Shown: positions 1 to 7,053, counted from the stretch's first letter. The stretch: DNA of 9,733 nucleotides from SZUA-430 sp964646885 (GCA_964646885.1 CAZYFM010000122.1:1-9733), one strand, 5' to 3'. The notes: generated by a model from the sequence alone, not told the origin. Made by a program: numbers and translations.

Positions 1-1
1 C

Positions 2-994
2 GCAGAAGACCCGTACCGCAACTTCCTGCCGTCCACCGGACGACTGGTGCGCTACCGTCCGCCGGCCGAAACCACGGCGAACGGCACGACGGTCCGCAAT
101 GACACGGGTGTCTTCGAGGGTGGCGAGATTTCGATCTATTACGATCCGATGATCGCCAAGCTCTGCACGCACGCCGCCACGCGCGAGCAGGCAACGGACC
201 TCATGGCCGATGCGCTGGACCATTTCCACATCGATGGCATCCGTCACAACATTGCCTTCCTGCAGGCCGTGATGATGCACCCGCGCTTCCGCGCCGGCCG
301 CCTCTCGACGAATTTCATCGCGGAAGAGTTCAAGGGAGGGTTCGAAGGTGCAGACCTGACGCCGGACCTGAAGGACCGCATGGCCTCGGTGGCCGTGTTC
401 ATGCAGCTGCGCGAGGAAGAACGTCGCCGCAAGATCAGCGGGCAACTGAACGGCAGCGGCACGGTGCCCAAGGAGTGGACCGTCGGCATCAACAATGTCG
501 ACACGCTTCCCGTGCGGACCATGACCGAAGGCAAGGACGTCGTGGCGGTCCGACTGGGCGATGGCAAGTCCACCCGGATGGTGGAAGTCGAGAGCGCGTG
601 GAAGCCGGGCGATCCGGTGTTCGTCGGCGAGGTGGCGGGACAGGCCGTGGCCATGCAGGTCACGCGCAAGTCGGACCTCTATTGCCTGATGCATCGCGGC
701 GCGACGGCCAATATCAGCGTGCGCAGGCCACGTATCGCCGCGCTGTCGTCCTACATGCTCGAGAAGCCGGCGGCAGACACGTCGAAGCAGTTGCTCTGTC
801 CAATGCCGGGGTTGGTGATCTCCATCAACGCCCAGGTGGGTCAGGAAGTGAAGGCGGGTGAAACCCTCGCCATCGTGGAAGCCATGAAGATGGAGAACGT
901 GCTCCGGGCCGAGCGTGACGGCGTCGTCAAGCGCGTCGCGGCGAAGCCGGGAGACAGCTTGCCCGTCGATGCGGTGATCCTCGAGTTCGAGTAA
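2..994 (+). CDS. pccA: Propionyl-CoA carboxylase alpha subunit, C-terminal part (5' end outside window)
   Basis: This is the last 330 residues of a biotin-dependent acyl-CoA carboxylase alpha subunit. The enzyme carboxylates propionyl-CoA to methylmalonyl-CoA in odd-chain fatty acid and branched amino acid breakdown in the cytoplasm. The fragment opens with AEDPYRNFLPSTGRL and continues with YYDPMIAKL, both typical of the C-terminal lobe of biotin carboxylase (about residues 1-105 of the fragment). A middle region of about 150 residues fits the BT domain that joins alpha to beta subunits in this family. The end is a biotinyl domain with CPMPGL and the EAMKMEN motif. The biotin-accepting lysine is fragment residue 296 (codon 887-889), 34 residues before the C-terminus, the usual place. 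The frame is open to the left edge, so the GTG at 47 is internal and not a start. A 3-methylcrotonyl-CoA carboxylase is less likely because of the CPMPGL region and BT length. The gene converges on the serine hydrolase with 19 bases between stop codons. Confidence 0.93.
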   Translation, partial: AEDPYRNFLPSTGRLVRYRPPAETTANGTTVRNDTGVFEGGEISIYYDPMIAKLCTHAATREQATDLMADALDHFHIDGIRHNIAFLQAVMMHPRFRAGRLSTNFIAEEFKGGFEGADLTPDLKDRMASVAVFMQLREEERRRKISGQLNGSGTVPKEWTVGINNVDTLPVRTMTEGKDVVAVRLGDGKSTRMVEVESAWKPGDPVFVGEVAGQAVAMQVTRKSDLYCLMHRGATANISVRRPRIAALSSYMLEKPAADTSKQLLCPMPGLVISINAQVGQEVKAGETLAIVEAMKMENVLRAERDGVVKRVAAKPGDSLPVDAVILEFE

Positions 995-1029
995 GCGCCC
1001 CTGGCCGTGCCCTTCAGTGCGAGGGGCGC
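995..1029. terminator. Possible bidirectional hairpin between convergent genes
   Basis: A perfect 8-bp inverted repeat (GCGCCCCT at 995-1002, AGGGGCGC at 1022-1029) begins right after the pccA stop and reaches into the last codons of the convergent serine hydrolase gene. The loop is 19 bases and there is no T-tract on either side, so it is not a classical intrinsic terminator. Its place between two converging genes is the main argument for it. Confidence 0.3.
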
Positions 1030-2153
1030 GGCAACGCGTTGAGCAGCCTGGCCACCAGGTCAACGATGGCCGTGACATCGTCGCTATAGTTCACGTTGAG
1101 CATCACGAGCACGACATCCTGTGACGGGATGATCGCAATGATCTGCCCGCCAAACCCGCGGGCGAGGAACAGGTCGTCCGGCAGCTTTTCGGAAATGGCG
1201 GGCTTTCCGGTGTCCGGGTCCCGCGCGTTCAGCCAGAATAGGGCACCATACTCGCCCCTCGACGCCATGGTGGGCGTCCTCGCGCGCTCGACCCATGCGC
1301 GCGGCACTACCTGTTCGCCGTTCCACTCTCCTCCTCGCAGGTACAGGAGACCGAACCGGGCGTAGTCGCGCGCCGTGGCGTGAACATACGAGCTTCCGAT
1401 CCAGGTGCCCGCGGCATCAAACTCGGCGACGGCACTGTTCATGCCGATCCGGGCAAAGAGGCGACCGCGCAGGAACGCGGCGTAGGCCTCGCGCCCGCCG
1501 AGCGCATCCCTCAACTTGCGCGAAAGCAGGTTGGCGGAGCCGCTGGAGTAGGACCATCGTGTCCCTGGCATATGCGCGAGAGAGGCACGCGCTGCCGACG
1601 CGCCGACATCGCCACGTCCTGCACCAAACAGCATCTGCATGACGTGGGATTGGGGATTGGCATAGTCTTCGTCGAAGCGCAGGCCGTCCGTCATTTGCGC
1701 CAGCTGCAGCAGCGTGATGCGTGCGCGCGGATCGTCATGTCCACGCCACTCCGGGACGTTGGCTGCGTCACCGGCGGCCAAACGCCTGTCAGCCATCGCA
1801 ATGCCAAGCGCCGCGTGCAGCATGCTCTTGGCCATGGACCAGGATTGCAGGCGCGTGCGTTCCGAGATGCCCGAAGCGTACCACTCCAGGACAAGCCGGC
1901 CTCCATGCACCACGACGAGGGCCCGTGTACGAGCAAGGGCCGTCTCCGCCGGATTATCAAGCGAACGCGCCGCCACAGCCCTGAGCCTCTCGCGCGATGG
2001 GTCCCCGGGGACCGCTTCGCTCCATTCAGGCACGGGAAATGGCACGCCCGGCGGCTGAGGCGGAAAGGGCACAAGCGCGTCCGCATGTGCCGCAAGTGTC
2101 AGAAAATGGCCGCATGCCAGCAATATCGCGGCGACCCTGGGAAATGTTGGCAT
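1014..2153 (-). CDS. Secreted serine hydrolase, class C beta-lactamase / 6-aminohexanoate-dimer hydrolase-like
   Basis: A 379-residue serine hydrolase of the beta-lactamase-related fold (penicillin-binding-protein-like esterases, amidases and NylB-type hydrolases). Residues 1 to about 24 form a signal peptide ending AAHA, so the enzyme should act in the periplasm or outside the cell. The SxxK nucleophile motif is S106-M-A-K109 within SWSMAKS, as in 6-aminohexanoate-dimer hydrolases. The catalytic tyrosine is probably Y202 in WSYSSGSANLLSR, in place of the class C YxN motif. The third motif region reads ARGFGGQIIAIIP (about 331-343), with GGQ where beta-lactamases carry KTG. That pattern argues against true beta-lactamase activity and for an esterase or amidase; the substrate cannot be read from sequence. 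The ATG at 2153 is preceded by a strong ribosome binding site (GAGGGGA at 2161-2167, 7 bases away). The gene is divergent from a small gene that may encode a domain related to this enzyme family. Confidence 0.88.
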   Translation of the reverse strand: MPTFPRVAAILLACGHFLTLAAHADALVPFPPQPPGVPFPVPEWSEAVPGDPSRERLRAVAARSLDNPAETALARTRALVVVHGGRLVLEWYASGISERTRLQSWSMAKSMLHAALGIAMADRRLAAGDAANVPEWRGHDDPRARITLLQLAQMTDGLRFDEDYANPQSHVMQMLFGAGRGDVGASAARASLAHMPGTRWSYSSGSANLLSRKLRDALGGREAYAAFLRGRLFARIGMNSAVAEFDAAGTWIGSSYVHATARDYARFGLLYLRGGEWNGEQVVPRAWVERARTPTMASRGEYGALFWLNARDPDTGKPAISEKLPDDLFLARGFGGQIIAIIPSQDVVLVMLNVNYSDDVTAIVDLVARLLNALPRPSH

Positions 2154-2182
2154 TGAAGTGTCCCCTCAGGCCTGACTATACC
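2153..2182 (+). promoter_or_regulatory. Weak candidate promoter for the small protein-acylphosphatase genes
   Basis: TTGAAG (2153-2158) and TATACC (2177-2182), spaced by 18 bases, each match four of six consensus positions. The TATA core is shared with the opposite-strand promoter. Transcription would begin near 2189, inside the ribosome binding site region of the gene at 2200, leaving a leader of only about 11 bases. The match is weak, and the true start could lie elsewhere. Confidence 0.25.
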
Positions 2183-2183
2183 A
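2166..2183 (-). promoter_or_regulatory. Extended -10 promoter for the serine hydrolase, with overlapping 10-bp palindrome
   Basis: Read on the minus strand, 2183 to 2175 gives TGG followed by TATAGT, an extended -10 element matching TATAAT at five of six positions. No good -35 hexamer is seen at the proper distance. Transcription would start near 2168, leaving a short leader that still holds the GAGGGGA ribosome binding site. The adjoining bases 2166-2175 form a perfect 10-bp palindrome (TCAGGCCTGA) lying over the predicted start point, where a repressor could bind; this last point is inference. Confidence 0.45.
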
Positions 2184-2199
2184 CGGACGGAGCGTGACG

Positions 2200-2502
2200 A
2201 TGAGCAGGCGAAATCTGGCACTGGGACTGGCAGCGGGCGTAGCCGCGATCCTCCTGTATCTCGGCTGGAACACGGTGGATGCGGCAGCGGTCGGCGCGGC
2301 AGCCATGGCGAAGGTAACCTGCTCGTGCGTGTTCGTTGAACAAAGAACCCTCGCGGCGTGCCGGTCCGATGATCCGCCGGGATTTGAGGGGATCGACGTC
2401 AGGATCGATGAGGCGGGCAAGGCCGCAACTGCATCCGTCATGGGCCTGCTCCACCGCCGCGCGGTTTACTCTTCCTCCTACGGCTGCACATTGGAACCAT
2501 GA
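2200..2502 (+). CDS. Small membrane-anchored cysteine-containing protein, like the N-terminal extension of some serine hydrolases
   Basis: A 100-residue protein with no catalytic motif that I can name. Residues about 5-24 form a hydrophobic segment after MSRR, either an uncleaved anchor or a signal peptide, so the rest should be periplasmic. The exported part has four cysteines (41, 43, 54 and 96) in CSCVFVEQRTLAAC and in the C-terminal SYGCTLEP. The pattern of C-S-x-VFV, an acidic D-D-P-P stretch, a predicted beta-strand region ending in GLLHRRAVY, then GCTL near the end, resembles the region I recall before the catalytic domain of some alphaproteobacterial beta-lactamase-related hydrolases. 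That likeness is from memory. The ATG at 2200 is chosen over the GTG at 2194 because GGAG (2189-2192) sits 7 bases before it. The stop overlaps the acylphosphatase start by 4 bases, which suggests coupled translation. Confidence 0.72.
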   Translation: MSRRNLALGLAAGVAAILLYLGWNTVDAAAVGAAAMAKVTCSCVFVEQRTLAACRSDDPPGFEGIDVRIDEAGKAATASVMGLLHRRAVYSSSYGCTLEP

Positions 2503-2783
2503 GCGACATCACCACCTTCAGGCTTCGCATTTCCGGACAGGTCCAGGGCGTAGGCTATCGCGACTGGGCCATTGTCGAGGCTCGGTCCAGAGGCCTCCAC
2601 GGCTGGGTCCGGAACCGTAGCGACGGCACTGTCGAACTGATGATTTCGGGCCCGGACCGCGCCGTCCAGGACATGCTTGGCGCCTGCACGATGGGGCCGG
2701 AGGCCGCCAGGGTTTCCAACATCGACATCCAGAACGAAAAGACCGCGCCGGAGCCGGGATTTGCAAGGCGACCGACACTCTAA
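2499..2783 (+). CDS. acyP: Acylphosphatase
   Basis: A 94-residue protein of normal acylphosphatase length. These small cytoplasmic enzymes hydrolyse carboxyl-phosphate bonds such as those of acetyl phosphate, carbamoyl phosphate and 1,3-bisphosphoglycerate. The N-terminal signature GQVQGVGYR supplies the phosphate-binding loop and the catalytic arginine R21. The second signature, GLHGWVRNRSDGTVE, supplies the catalytic asparagine N39. Both key residues are therefore present. The ATG start overlaps the stop of the preceding small gene (ATGA at 2499-2502), so it is probably translated by coupling. The C-terminal tail after about residue 78 (NEKTAPEPGFARRPTL) is typical of bacterial members, where a short FxxRPT-like end is common. 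The next gene follows after 73 bases. Confidence 0.93.
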   Translation: MSDITTFRLRISGQVQGVGYRDWAIVEARSRGLHGWVRNRSDGTVELMISGPDRAVQDMLGACTMGPEAARVSNIDIQNEKTAPEPGFARRPTL

Positions 2784-2856
2784 TCGGGCGTGACACGTGC
2801 CGTCGGCGCACGCTAACGTAACTGCAACCAGAACCGAAATCCCAGGAGCAAACGCC

Positions 2857-3939
2857 ATGAAAGCCGCCGTACTGCGGGAAGTGAAGAAGCCGCTCGTGAT
2901 CGAGGATGTCCAGATCAACAAGCCGGGCCCGCACGAGGTACTCATCCGGACGGCTGCCGCCGGCATCTGCCATTCGGACCTGCATTTCGTCGATGGCCAC
3001 TATCCCTATCCGTTGCCGGCGGTGCTGGGTCACGAGTCGGCGGGAATTGTCGAGCAGGTGGGATCCGAAGTCCGTACGGTCCAGCCCGGGGATCACGTGA
3101 TCACCTGTCTTTCGGCATTCTGCGGCCATTGCGAGCACTGCCTGACCGGCTTCATGTCCCGCTGCGTCAGCCCGGATACGAAGCGCCAGAAGGGCGACGC
3201 GCCGCGCATCACCGCGACGGCAGGCAGCATGAACCAGTTCCTGAACCTGTCCTCGTTCGCCGAGCAGATGCTCATCCACGAACATGCCTGCGTGAAGATC
3301 CGCAAGGACATGCCGCTTGATCGCGCTGCGCTGATCGGATGCTCCGTGATGACCGGCGTTGGCGCCGTCATGCACACAAGCAAGGTCCGCCCCGGTGAAA
3401 CGGTCGCGGTCATCGGTTGCGGCGGCGTGGGTCTTGCCTGCATCAACGGCGCGGCCATCGCAGGTGCGGGACGCATCATCGCCGTCGACATGCAGGGCTC
3501 GAAGCTCAACCTCGCGAAGGAGTTTGGCGCCACGGACGTGGTCAATCCGAAAGACGGCGACCCGGTCAAGCAGGTGATGGACCTGACGAATGGGGGCGTG
3601 CACCACGCCTTTGAAGCCATCGGCCTCAAGCAGACGGCCGAACAGTCTTTCAGGATGCTGACGCGCGGCGGCACGGCCAACATCATCGGCATGATCCCCG
3701 TGGGGGTGAACATCGAGCTCCACGGCGCGGATTTCCTGGGCGAGAAGAAAATCCAGGGATCGCTCATGGGGTCGAACCGCTTCCCGGTCGACATGCCGCG
3801 CCTGGTGGACTTCTACATGGCCGGCAAGCTCAAGCTCGACCAGATGATCTCGCGCCGGATCAAGCTCGAGCAGGTCAACGAAGGGCTCGAGGAGCTCAAG
3901 CGCGGAGAGCTGGCGCGCTCCGTCATCATGTTCAACTGA
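2857..3939 (+). CDS. Zinc-dependent alcohol dehydrogenase (medium-chain dehydrogenase/reductase)
   Basis: A 360-residue NAD(P)-dependent alcohol dehydrogenase of the zinc MDR superfamily, interconverting alcohols and aldehydes or ketones in the cytoplasm. The catalytic zinc ligands fit C38 (GICHSD), H59-E60 (LGHES) and C162 (IGCSVMTG). The structural zinc loop is complete: C89, C92, C95 and C103 in CGHCEHC followed by MSRC. The Rossmann motif is GCGGVG at 187-192, and D211 in IIAVD is the residue that usually selects NAD over NADP. The length and the loop around QKGDAPRI resemble the class III-like zinc ADH group; the actual alcohol is unknown. The start at 2857 is set by AGGAG (2844-2848), 8 bases upstream. 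The frame stays open to a GTG at 2797, but the extra residues do not look like MDR sequence. It may be cotranscribed with acyP and the M16 peptidase. Confidence 0.93.
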   Translation: MKAAVLREVKKPLVIEDVQINKPGPHEVLIRTAAAGICHSDLHFVDGHYPYPLPAVLGHESAGIVEQVGSEVRTVQPGDHVITCLSAFCGHCEHCLTGFMSRCVSPDTKRQKGDAPRITATAGSMNQFLNLSSFAEQMLIHEHACVKIRKDMPLDRAALIGCSVMTGVGAVMHTSKVRPGETVAVIGCGGVGLACINGAAIAGAGRIIAVDMQGSKLNLAKEFGATDVVNPKDGDPVKQVMDLTNGGVHHAFEAIGLKQTAEQSFRMLTRGGTANIIGMIPVGVNIELHGADFLGEKKIQGSLMGSNRFPVDMPRLVDFYMAGKLKLDQMISRRIKLEQVNEGLEELKRGELARSVIMFN

Positions 3940-3975
3940 AGCCCGAGGGGCATGCAGCACTCAGGAAGGGTCGCC

Positions 3976-6942
3976 GTGAAAAATCGCCTTCATTCTGCGT
4001 TGGTGCTTCTCAGCATCTTTCTCTCGGCATCCCTCCTGTCCTGCGTCAGCCAGCCGGCTGGTTCGCAGGCGACAACGGCTTCGCGGGTGCTGCAGCCGGA
4101 CTATGCATACTGGCCGCACGAAGTCAGCGACCTCAAGCCGGAAGCAGGCATTCGCTACGGTGTGCTTCCCAACGGCATGCGCTATGCGCTGATGCGCAAC
4201 GTCCAGCCGGCGGGTGCCATTTCCCTTCGCTTCCGCATCGCCGCCGGCGCCCTGCAGGAAACCGATGAACAGCGCGGCCTCGCGCACTTCCTCGAGCACA
4301 TGGCGTTCAACGGTTCGAAGAACGTGCCGGAAGGCGAGTTCGTGAAGCTTCTCCAGCGCAAGGGCCTGGCCTTCGGTGCGCATACCAACGCTTCGACGTC
4401 GGCGACCGACACGACCTATCTTCTGGAGTTGCCGAAAAACGACGCCGACCTGGTCGACACCTCGCTGATGCTGTTCAGGGAGATCGCGGGGAACCTCCTG
4501 CTCGACCAGAAAGCCATTGATCGGGAAAAAGGCGTCGTCCTGTCCGAACAGCGCACGCGCAATACCCCGGAGTACCGGGCCTTCGAGGCGCGCTGGAAGC
4601 TCTGGTACCAGGGCCAGCACCAGGCCGAGCGCCTTCCCATCGGTCTGAAGGAAACAATCCAGTCGGCAACGCGCGAGCAGATCGCCGAGTACTACTACCG
4701 CAACTATCGTCCGGAGCGGGCCCTCCTGGTCGTGACCGGGGACATGGATCCCGTTGCGATGGAGGAGTTGGTCCGCAGGAAGTTCTCGGACTGGAAGGGC
4801 GTGGGGAGTGACCAGCCCGACCCGGACCTGGGCGTACCCGCCCAGCGGGGACTGACGCCGCTCGTCGTGGTGGAGAAGAACCTTCCCGAAGACACCAGCC
4901 TGAACTGGTTCAGGCCCGGCAATCGCGACGCGGACACGCTGGAGGGGCGGATCAGGGACTCCCGCTGGTGGATGGCAACGACCATCATCAACCGACGCCT
5001 GGAGCGTATCGCCCGGGGCAGCAATCCGCCGTTCATCTCGGCGTCTGCTGGATACTACGAGGAGCGGGGCGTTTCGAACTCCTTCTCGATTTCCGTGTCC
5101 TCGAAGCCGGGCACCTGGAAGACGGCAGTTCCCGCGGCAGAGCAGGAAGTCAGGCGCGCGCTTGAGCACGGCTTCACCGCGGCCGAAATCCAGCGCGAGC
5201 TGAAGGAGTGGCGGTCATCGCTCGAGGATGCTGCGGGTTCGGCTTCGACGCGGCAGACCAGCGCGCTGGCCGGCGGCATCATCTCGTCGTTTGAAAGCCG
5301 GACGGTCAGCACGCATCCGGCGGACGATCTCGCGATCTTCGAGAAATACGCGCCCACGCTGACGCCCGAGACGGTCCTGGCGGGGCTGAAGGAAATCGTC
5401 GGCGGGCAGGGGCCGGTCATCGTCCTGTCGACATCAGAACCCGTTGCCGGAGGCGCCAATGCCCTGGCGCAAGCCTACACGGGCAGCACGGAAGTGAAGG
5501 TCGCATCGCTGGCAGCGCGCACGGCGAAGGAGTTTCCCTATTCGCGCTTCGGGGACACCGGCAAGGTGGCCGAGCGCAAGGTCATCGATGACCTTGGCAT
5601 TTCTCTGATCCGTTTTTCAAATGGCGTGAAGCTGAACTTCAAGCGCACCGATTTCGACAAGGACACGATCTCGGTGAACGTGCGCTTCGGCGGTGGCTTC
5701 GTGACCCTGCCGAAGAACCGCGTGGGCATGTACTGGCTGCTGCCATTCTCGTTTACGGAAGGCGGCCTGAACAAGCTGACGACGGACGAGCTCGAGGAAG
5801 CACTCGCCGGCAAGATCGTTTCCATGGGCGCGTCGCTGGATGACGACGCCTTCGAGTTCTACTCGAGGACCAACCAGCGCGACCTGTTGCTCCAGATGCA
5901 GCTCTTCGCAGCCTTTGCCAAGGATCCGGCCTATCGCCCGCAGGGCCTGGAGCGTCAGCTCGCGTCGGCAGAGGCCGACATCAAGCAGTTCGCCTCGAGT
6001 CCCGGCCGCGTGCTGTCGCGCGAACTGTCTGGCCTGATGCGCTCCGGCGATCCGCGATGGACGTTCCCGACCTTCCGGCAGTTGCAGTCCATTTCGATGA
6101 AGGACATCGAGGCGGTGATGTCGCCGGCGCTCGCTTCCGCGCCGCTCGAAATCGGGATCGTGGGAGACATCTCCGAGGAAGAGGCGATCCGGGTCGTGGC
6201 CGAGACGTTCGGTGCGTTTGCCGCGCGCCCTGACCGGCTTGCCGAACCGGCCGGCGCCCGCGACATCCGCTTTCCGAAAGGCGGCGGAAAGTTCAGCTTC
6301 ACGCATGAGGGATCTGCCGATCAGGCCGTGGCATACCTGGCCTGGCGCGGGCCGGACTTCTACTCGGACATGAAGCGCGCACGCACGCTGTCGCTCCTGC
6401 GCGAAGTGATCAAGGTTCGCCTCACGGAAGAATTCCGCGAGGCCCAGGGCGCCACCTATTCGCCGTCGGCGGGTTCAAGCTTCTCGAGCAGCTTTCCGGG
6501 CTTCGGCTTCATCAGCGCCTCGTCTGAAACGCGACCGGAACTCGTCGAGAATTTCTACCGCACGGTCGACGAGGTGGTGAACGAGATCGTCTCGGGCAAG
6601 CTGACCGACGACACGGTCGAGCGCGCCCGCACCCCCATCGTGAAGTCCCTGGAGAAGGGGCGCCTTGGCAACGGGTTCTGGGCCGGTGCCGTCGTCGACC
6701 TCCAGAGCGAGCCGCGGGGCCTCGAGGCGATCAGGAGCCAGATCACGCAAGTCCAGGCCGTGACCCGCGAGGAGCTCATTGAGGCCGCCAGGACCTGGCT
6801 GAAGGGCGGCGACAGGCTGGAAATTCGCGTGATGCCCAAGGCGCAGAAGAGCAGTGGACTGGGATTGCCAGGCACAACTACTGGTAAATCCCATTTGAAC
6901 ATGCAACCAGTAGGGGATAATACGCTCCGGCCTGCGGCCTGA
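3976..6942 (+). CDS. Exported M16 family zinc metallopeptidase (insulinase/pitrilysin-like), probable lipoprotein
   Basis: A large M16 peptidase (988 residues from this start) with the fourfold architecture of full-length pitrilysin-like enzymes: two M16 core and C-terminal domain pairs, the second pair beginning near residue 536. The inverted zinc motif HFLEH is at H104-E107-H108, and E184 in DREKGVVLSEQ lies where the third zinc ligand is expected, about 76 residues on. R821 and Y828 in FREAQGATY match in spacing the substrate-binding Arg/Tyr pair of insulin-degrading enzyme. The catalytic half therefore looks active. MKNR plus a hydrophobic stretch ending SLLSC gives a lipoprotein-like signal with C23; the lipobox is not perfect, so a plain signal peptide is possible. 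I favour the GTG at 3976 because AGGAAGGG (3963-3970) is 5 bases away. The in-frame ATG at 3952 has a purine run only 1 base upstream and would give a longer n-region. The last 20 or so codons are unusually AT-rich at third positions. Confidence 0.93.
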   Translation: MKNRLHSALVLLSIFLSASLLSCVSQPAGSQATTASRVLQPDYAYWPHEVSDLKPEAGIRYGVLPNGMRYALMRNVQPAGAISLRFRIAAGALQETDEQRGLAHFLEHMAFNGSKNVPEGEFVKLLQRKGLAFGAHTNASTSATDTTYLLELPKNDADLVDTSLMLFREIAGNLLLDQKAIDREKGVVLSEQRTRNTPEYRAFEARWKLWYQGQHQAERLPIGLKETIQSATREQIAEYYYRNYRPERALLVVTGDMDPVAMEELVRRKFSDWKGVGSDQPDPDLGVPAQRGLTPLVVVEKNLPEDTSLNWFRPGNRDADTLEGRIRDSRWWMATTIINRRLERIARGSNPPFISASAGYYEERGVSNSFSISVSSKPGTWKTAVPAAEQEVRRALEHGFTAAEIQRELKEWRSSLEDAAGSASTRQTSALAGGIISSFESRTVSTHPADDLAIFEKYAPTLTPETVLAGLKEIVGGQGPVIVLSTSEPVAGGANALAQAYTGSTEVKVASLAARTAKEFPYSRFGDTGKVAERKVIDDLGISLIRFSNGVKLNFKRTDFDKDTISVNVRFGGGFVTLPKNRVGMYWLLPFSFTEGGLNKLTTDELEEALAGKIVSMGASLDDDAFEFYSRTNQRDLLLQMQLFAAFAKDPAYRPQGLERQLASAEADIKQFASSPGRVLSRELSGLMRSGDPRWTFPTFRQLQSISMKDIEAVMSPALASAPLEIGIVGDISEEEAIRVVAETFGAFAARPDRLAEPAGARDIRFPKGGGKFSFTHEGSADQAVAYLAWRGPDFYSDMKRARTLSLLREVIKVRLTEEFREAQGATYSPSAGSSFSSSFPGFGFISASSETRPELVENFYRTVDEVVNEIVSGKLTDDTVERARTPIVKSLEKGRLGNGFWAGAVVDLQSEPRGLEAIRSQITQVQAVTREELIEAARTWLKGGDRLEIRVMPKAQKSSGLGLPGTTTGKSHLNMQPVGDNTLRPAA
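6878..6921 (+). promoter_or_regulatory. Inverted repeat with promoter-like boxes inside the 3' end of the M16 gene
   Basis: A perfect 8-bp inverted repeat, CTACTGGT (6878-6885) and ACCAGTAG (6906-6913), is separated by 20 bases and holds TTGAAC (6895-6900). GATAAT (6916-6921) follows directly, matching TATAAT at five of six positions; the 15-base gap to TTGAAC is shorter than usual. The element sits about 130 bases before the NDUFA12 start and may be the promoter and operator of the NDUFA12-mlaD-DUF2155 genes. The coding sequence here uses codons ending in A or T, unlike the rest of the gene. The function is inferred. Confidence 0.42.
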
Positions 6943-6952
6943 GACCCTTTCC

Positions 6953-6984
6953 CCCTCGCCGTAGCTAACGCTTTTGGCGACGGG
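6953..6984 (+). terminator. Imperfect hairpin after the M16 gene
   Basis: CCCTCGCC (6953-6960) pairs with GGCGA plus GGG (6976-6984) apart from one bulged C at 6981, around a 15-base loop containing a short T run. No T-tract follows the stem. It begins 11 bases after the M16 stop. It may end M16 transcription or be a leader structure of the next transcript. An 8-base direct repeat AACGCTTT (6967-6974 and 6993-7000) also lies in this 111-base gap. Confidence 0.25.
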
Positions 6985-7053
6985 ACAACGGCAACGCTTT
7001 ACGACCGGCAGCAGTCGGGCAATAGTCCGGCCGAAATTGACTCAAGGATTCCA

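Noticed and set aside
1380..2156. Open frame of 258 codons on the plus strand opposite the serine hydrolase
   Set aside because: Arg/His/Cys-rich composition typical of a shadow frame; the minus strand carries the SMAKS enzyme.
2794..2799. CACGTG palindrome before the alcohol dehydrogenase
   Set aside because: A 6-bp palindrome is expected often by chance in such DNA and no promoter-like boxes accompany it.
2797..2856. N-terminal extension of the alcohol dehydrogenase from the GTG at 2797
   Set aside because: The extra 20 residues do not match the family, and AGGAG sits at the right distance before the ATG at 2857.
2518..3960. Open frame of 480 codons on the minus strand opposite acyP and the alcohol dehydrogenase
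   Set aside because: It is the antisense shadow of two clear genes in GC-rich DNA. Its translation is rich in H, R, D and V with no recognisable domain.
3961..5169. Open frame of 402 codons on the minus strand within the M16 gene
   Set aside because: It is antisense to conserved catalytic sequence, has no domain and no ribosome binding site that stands out.
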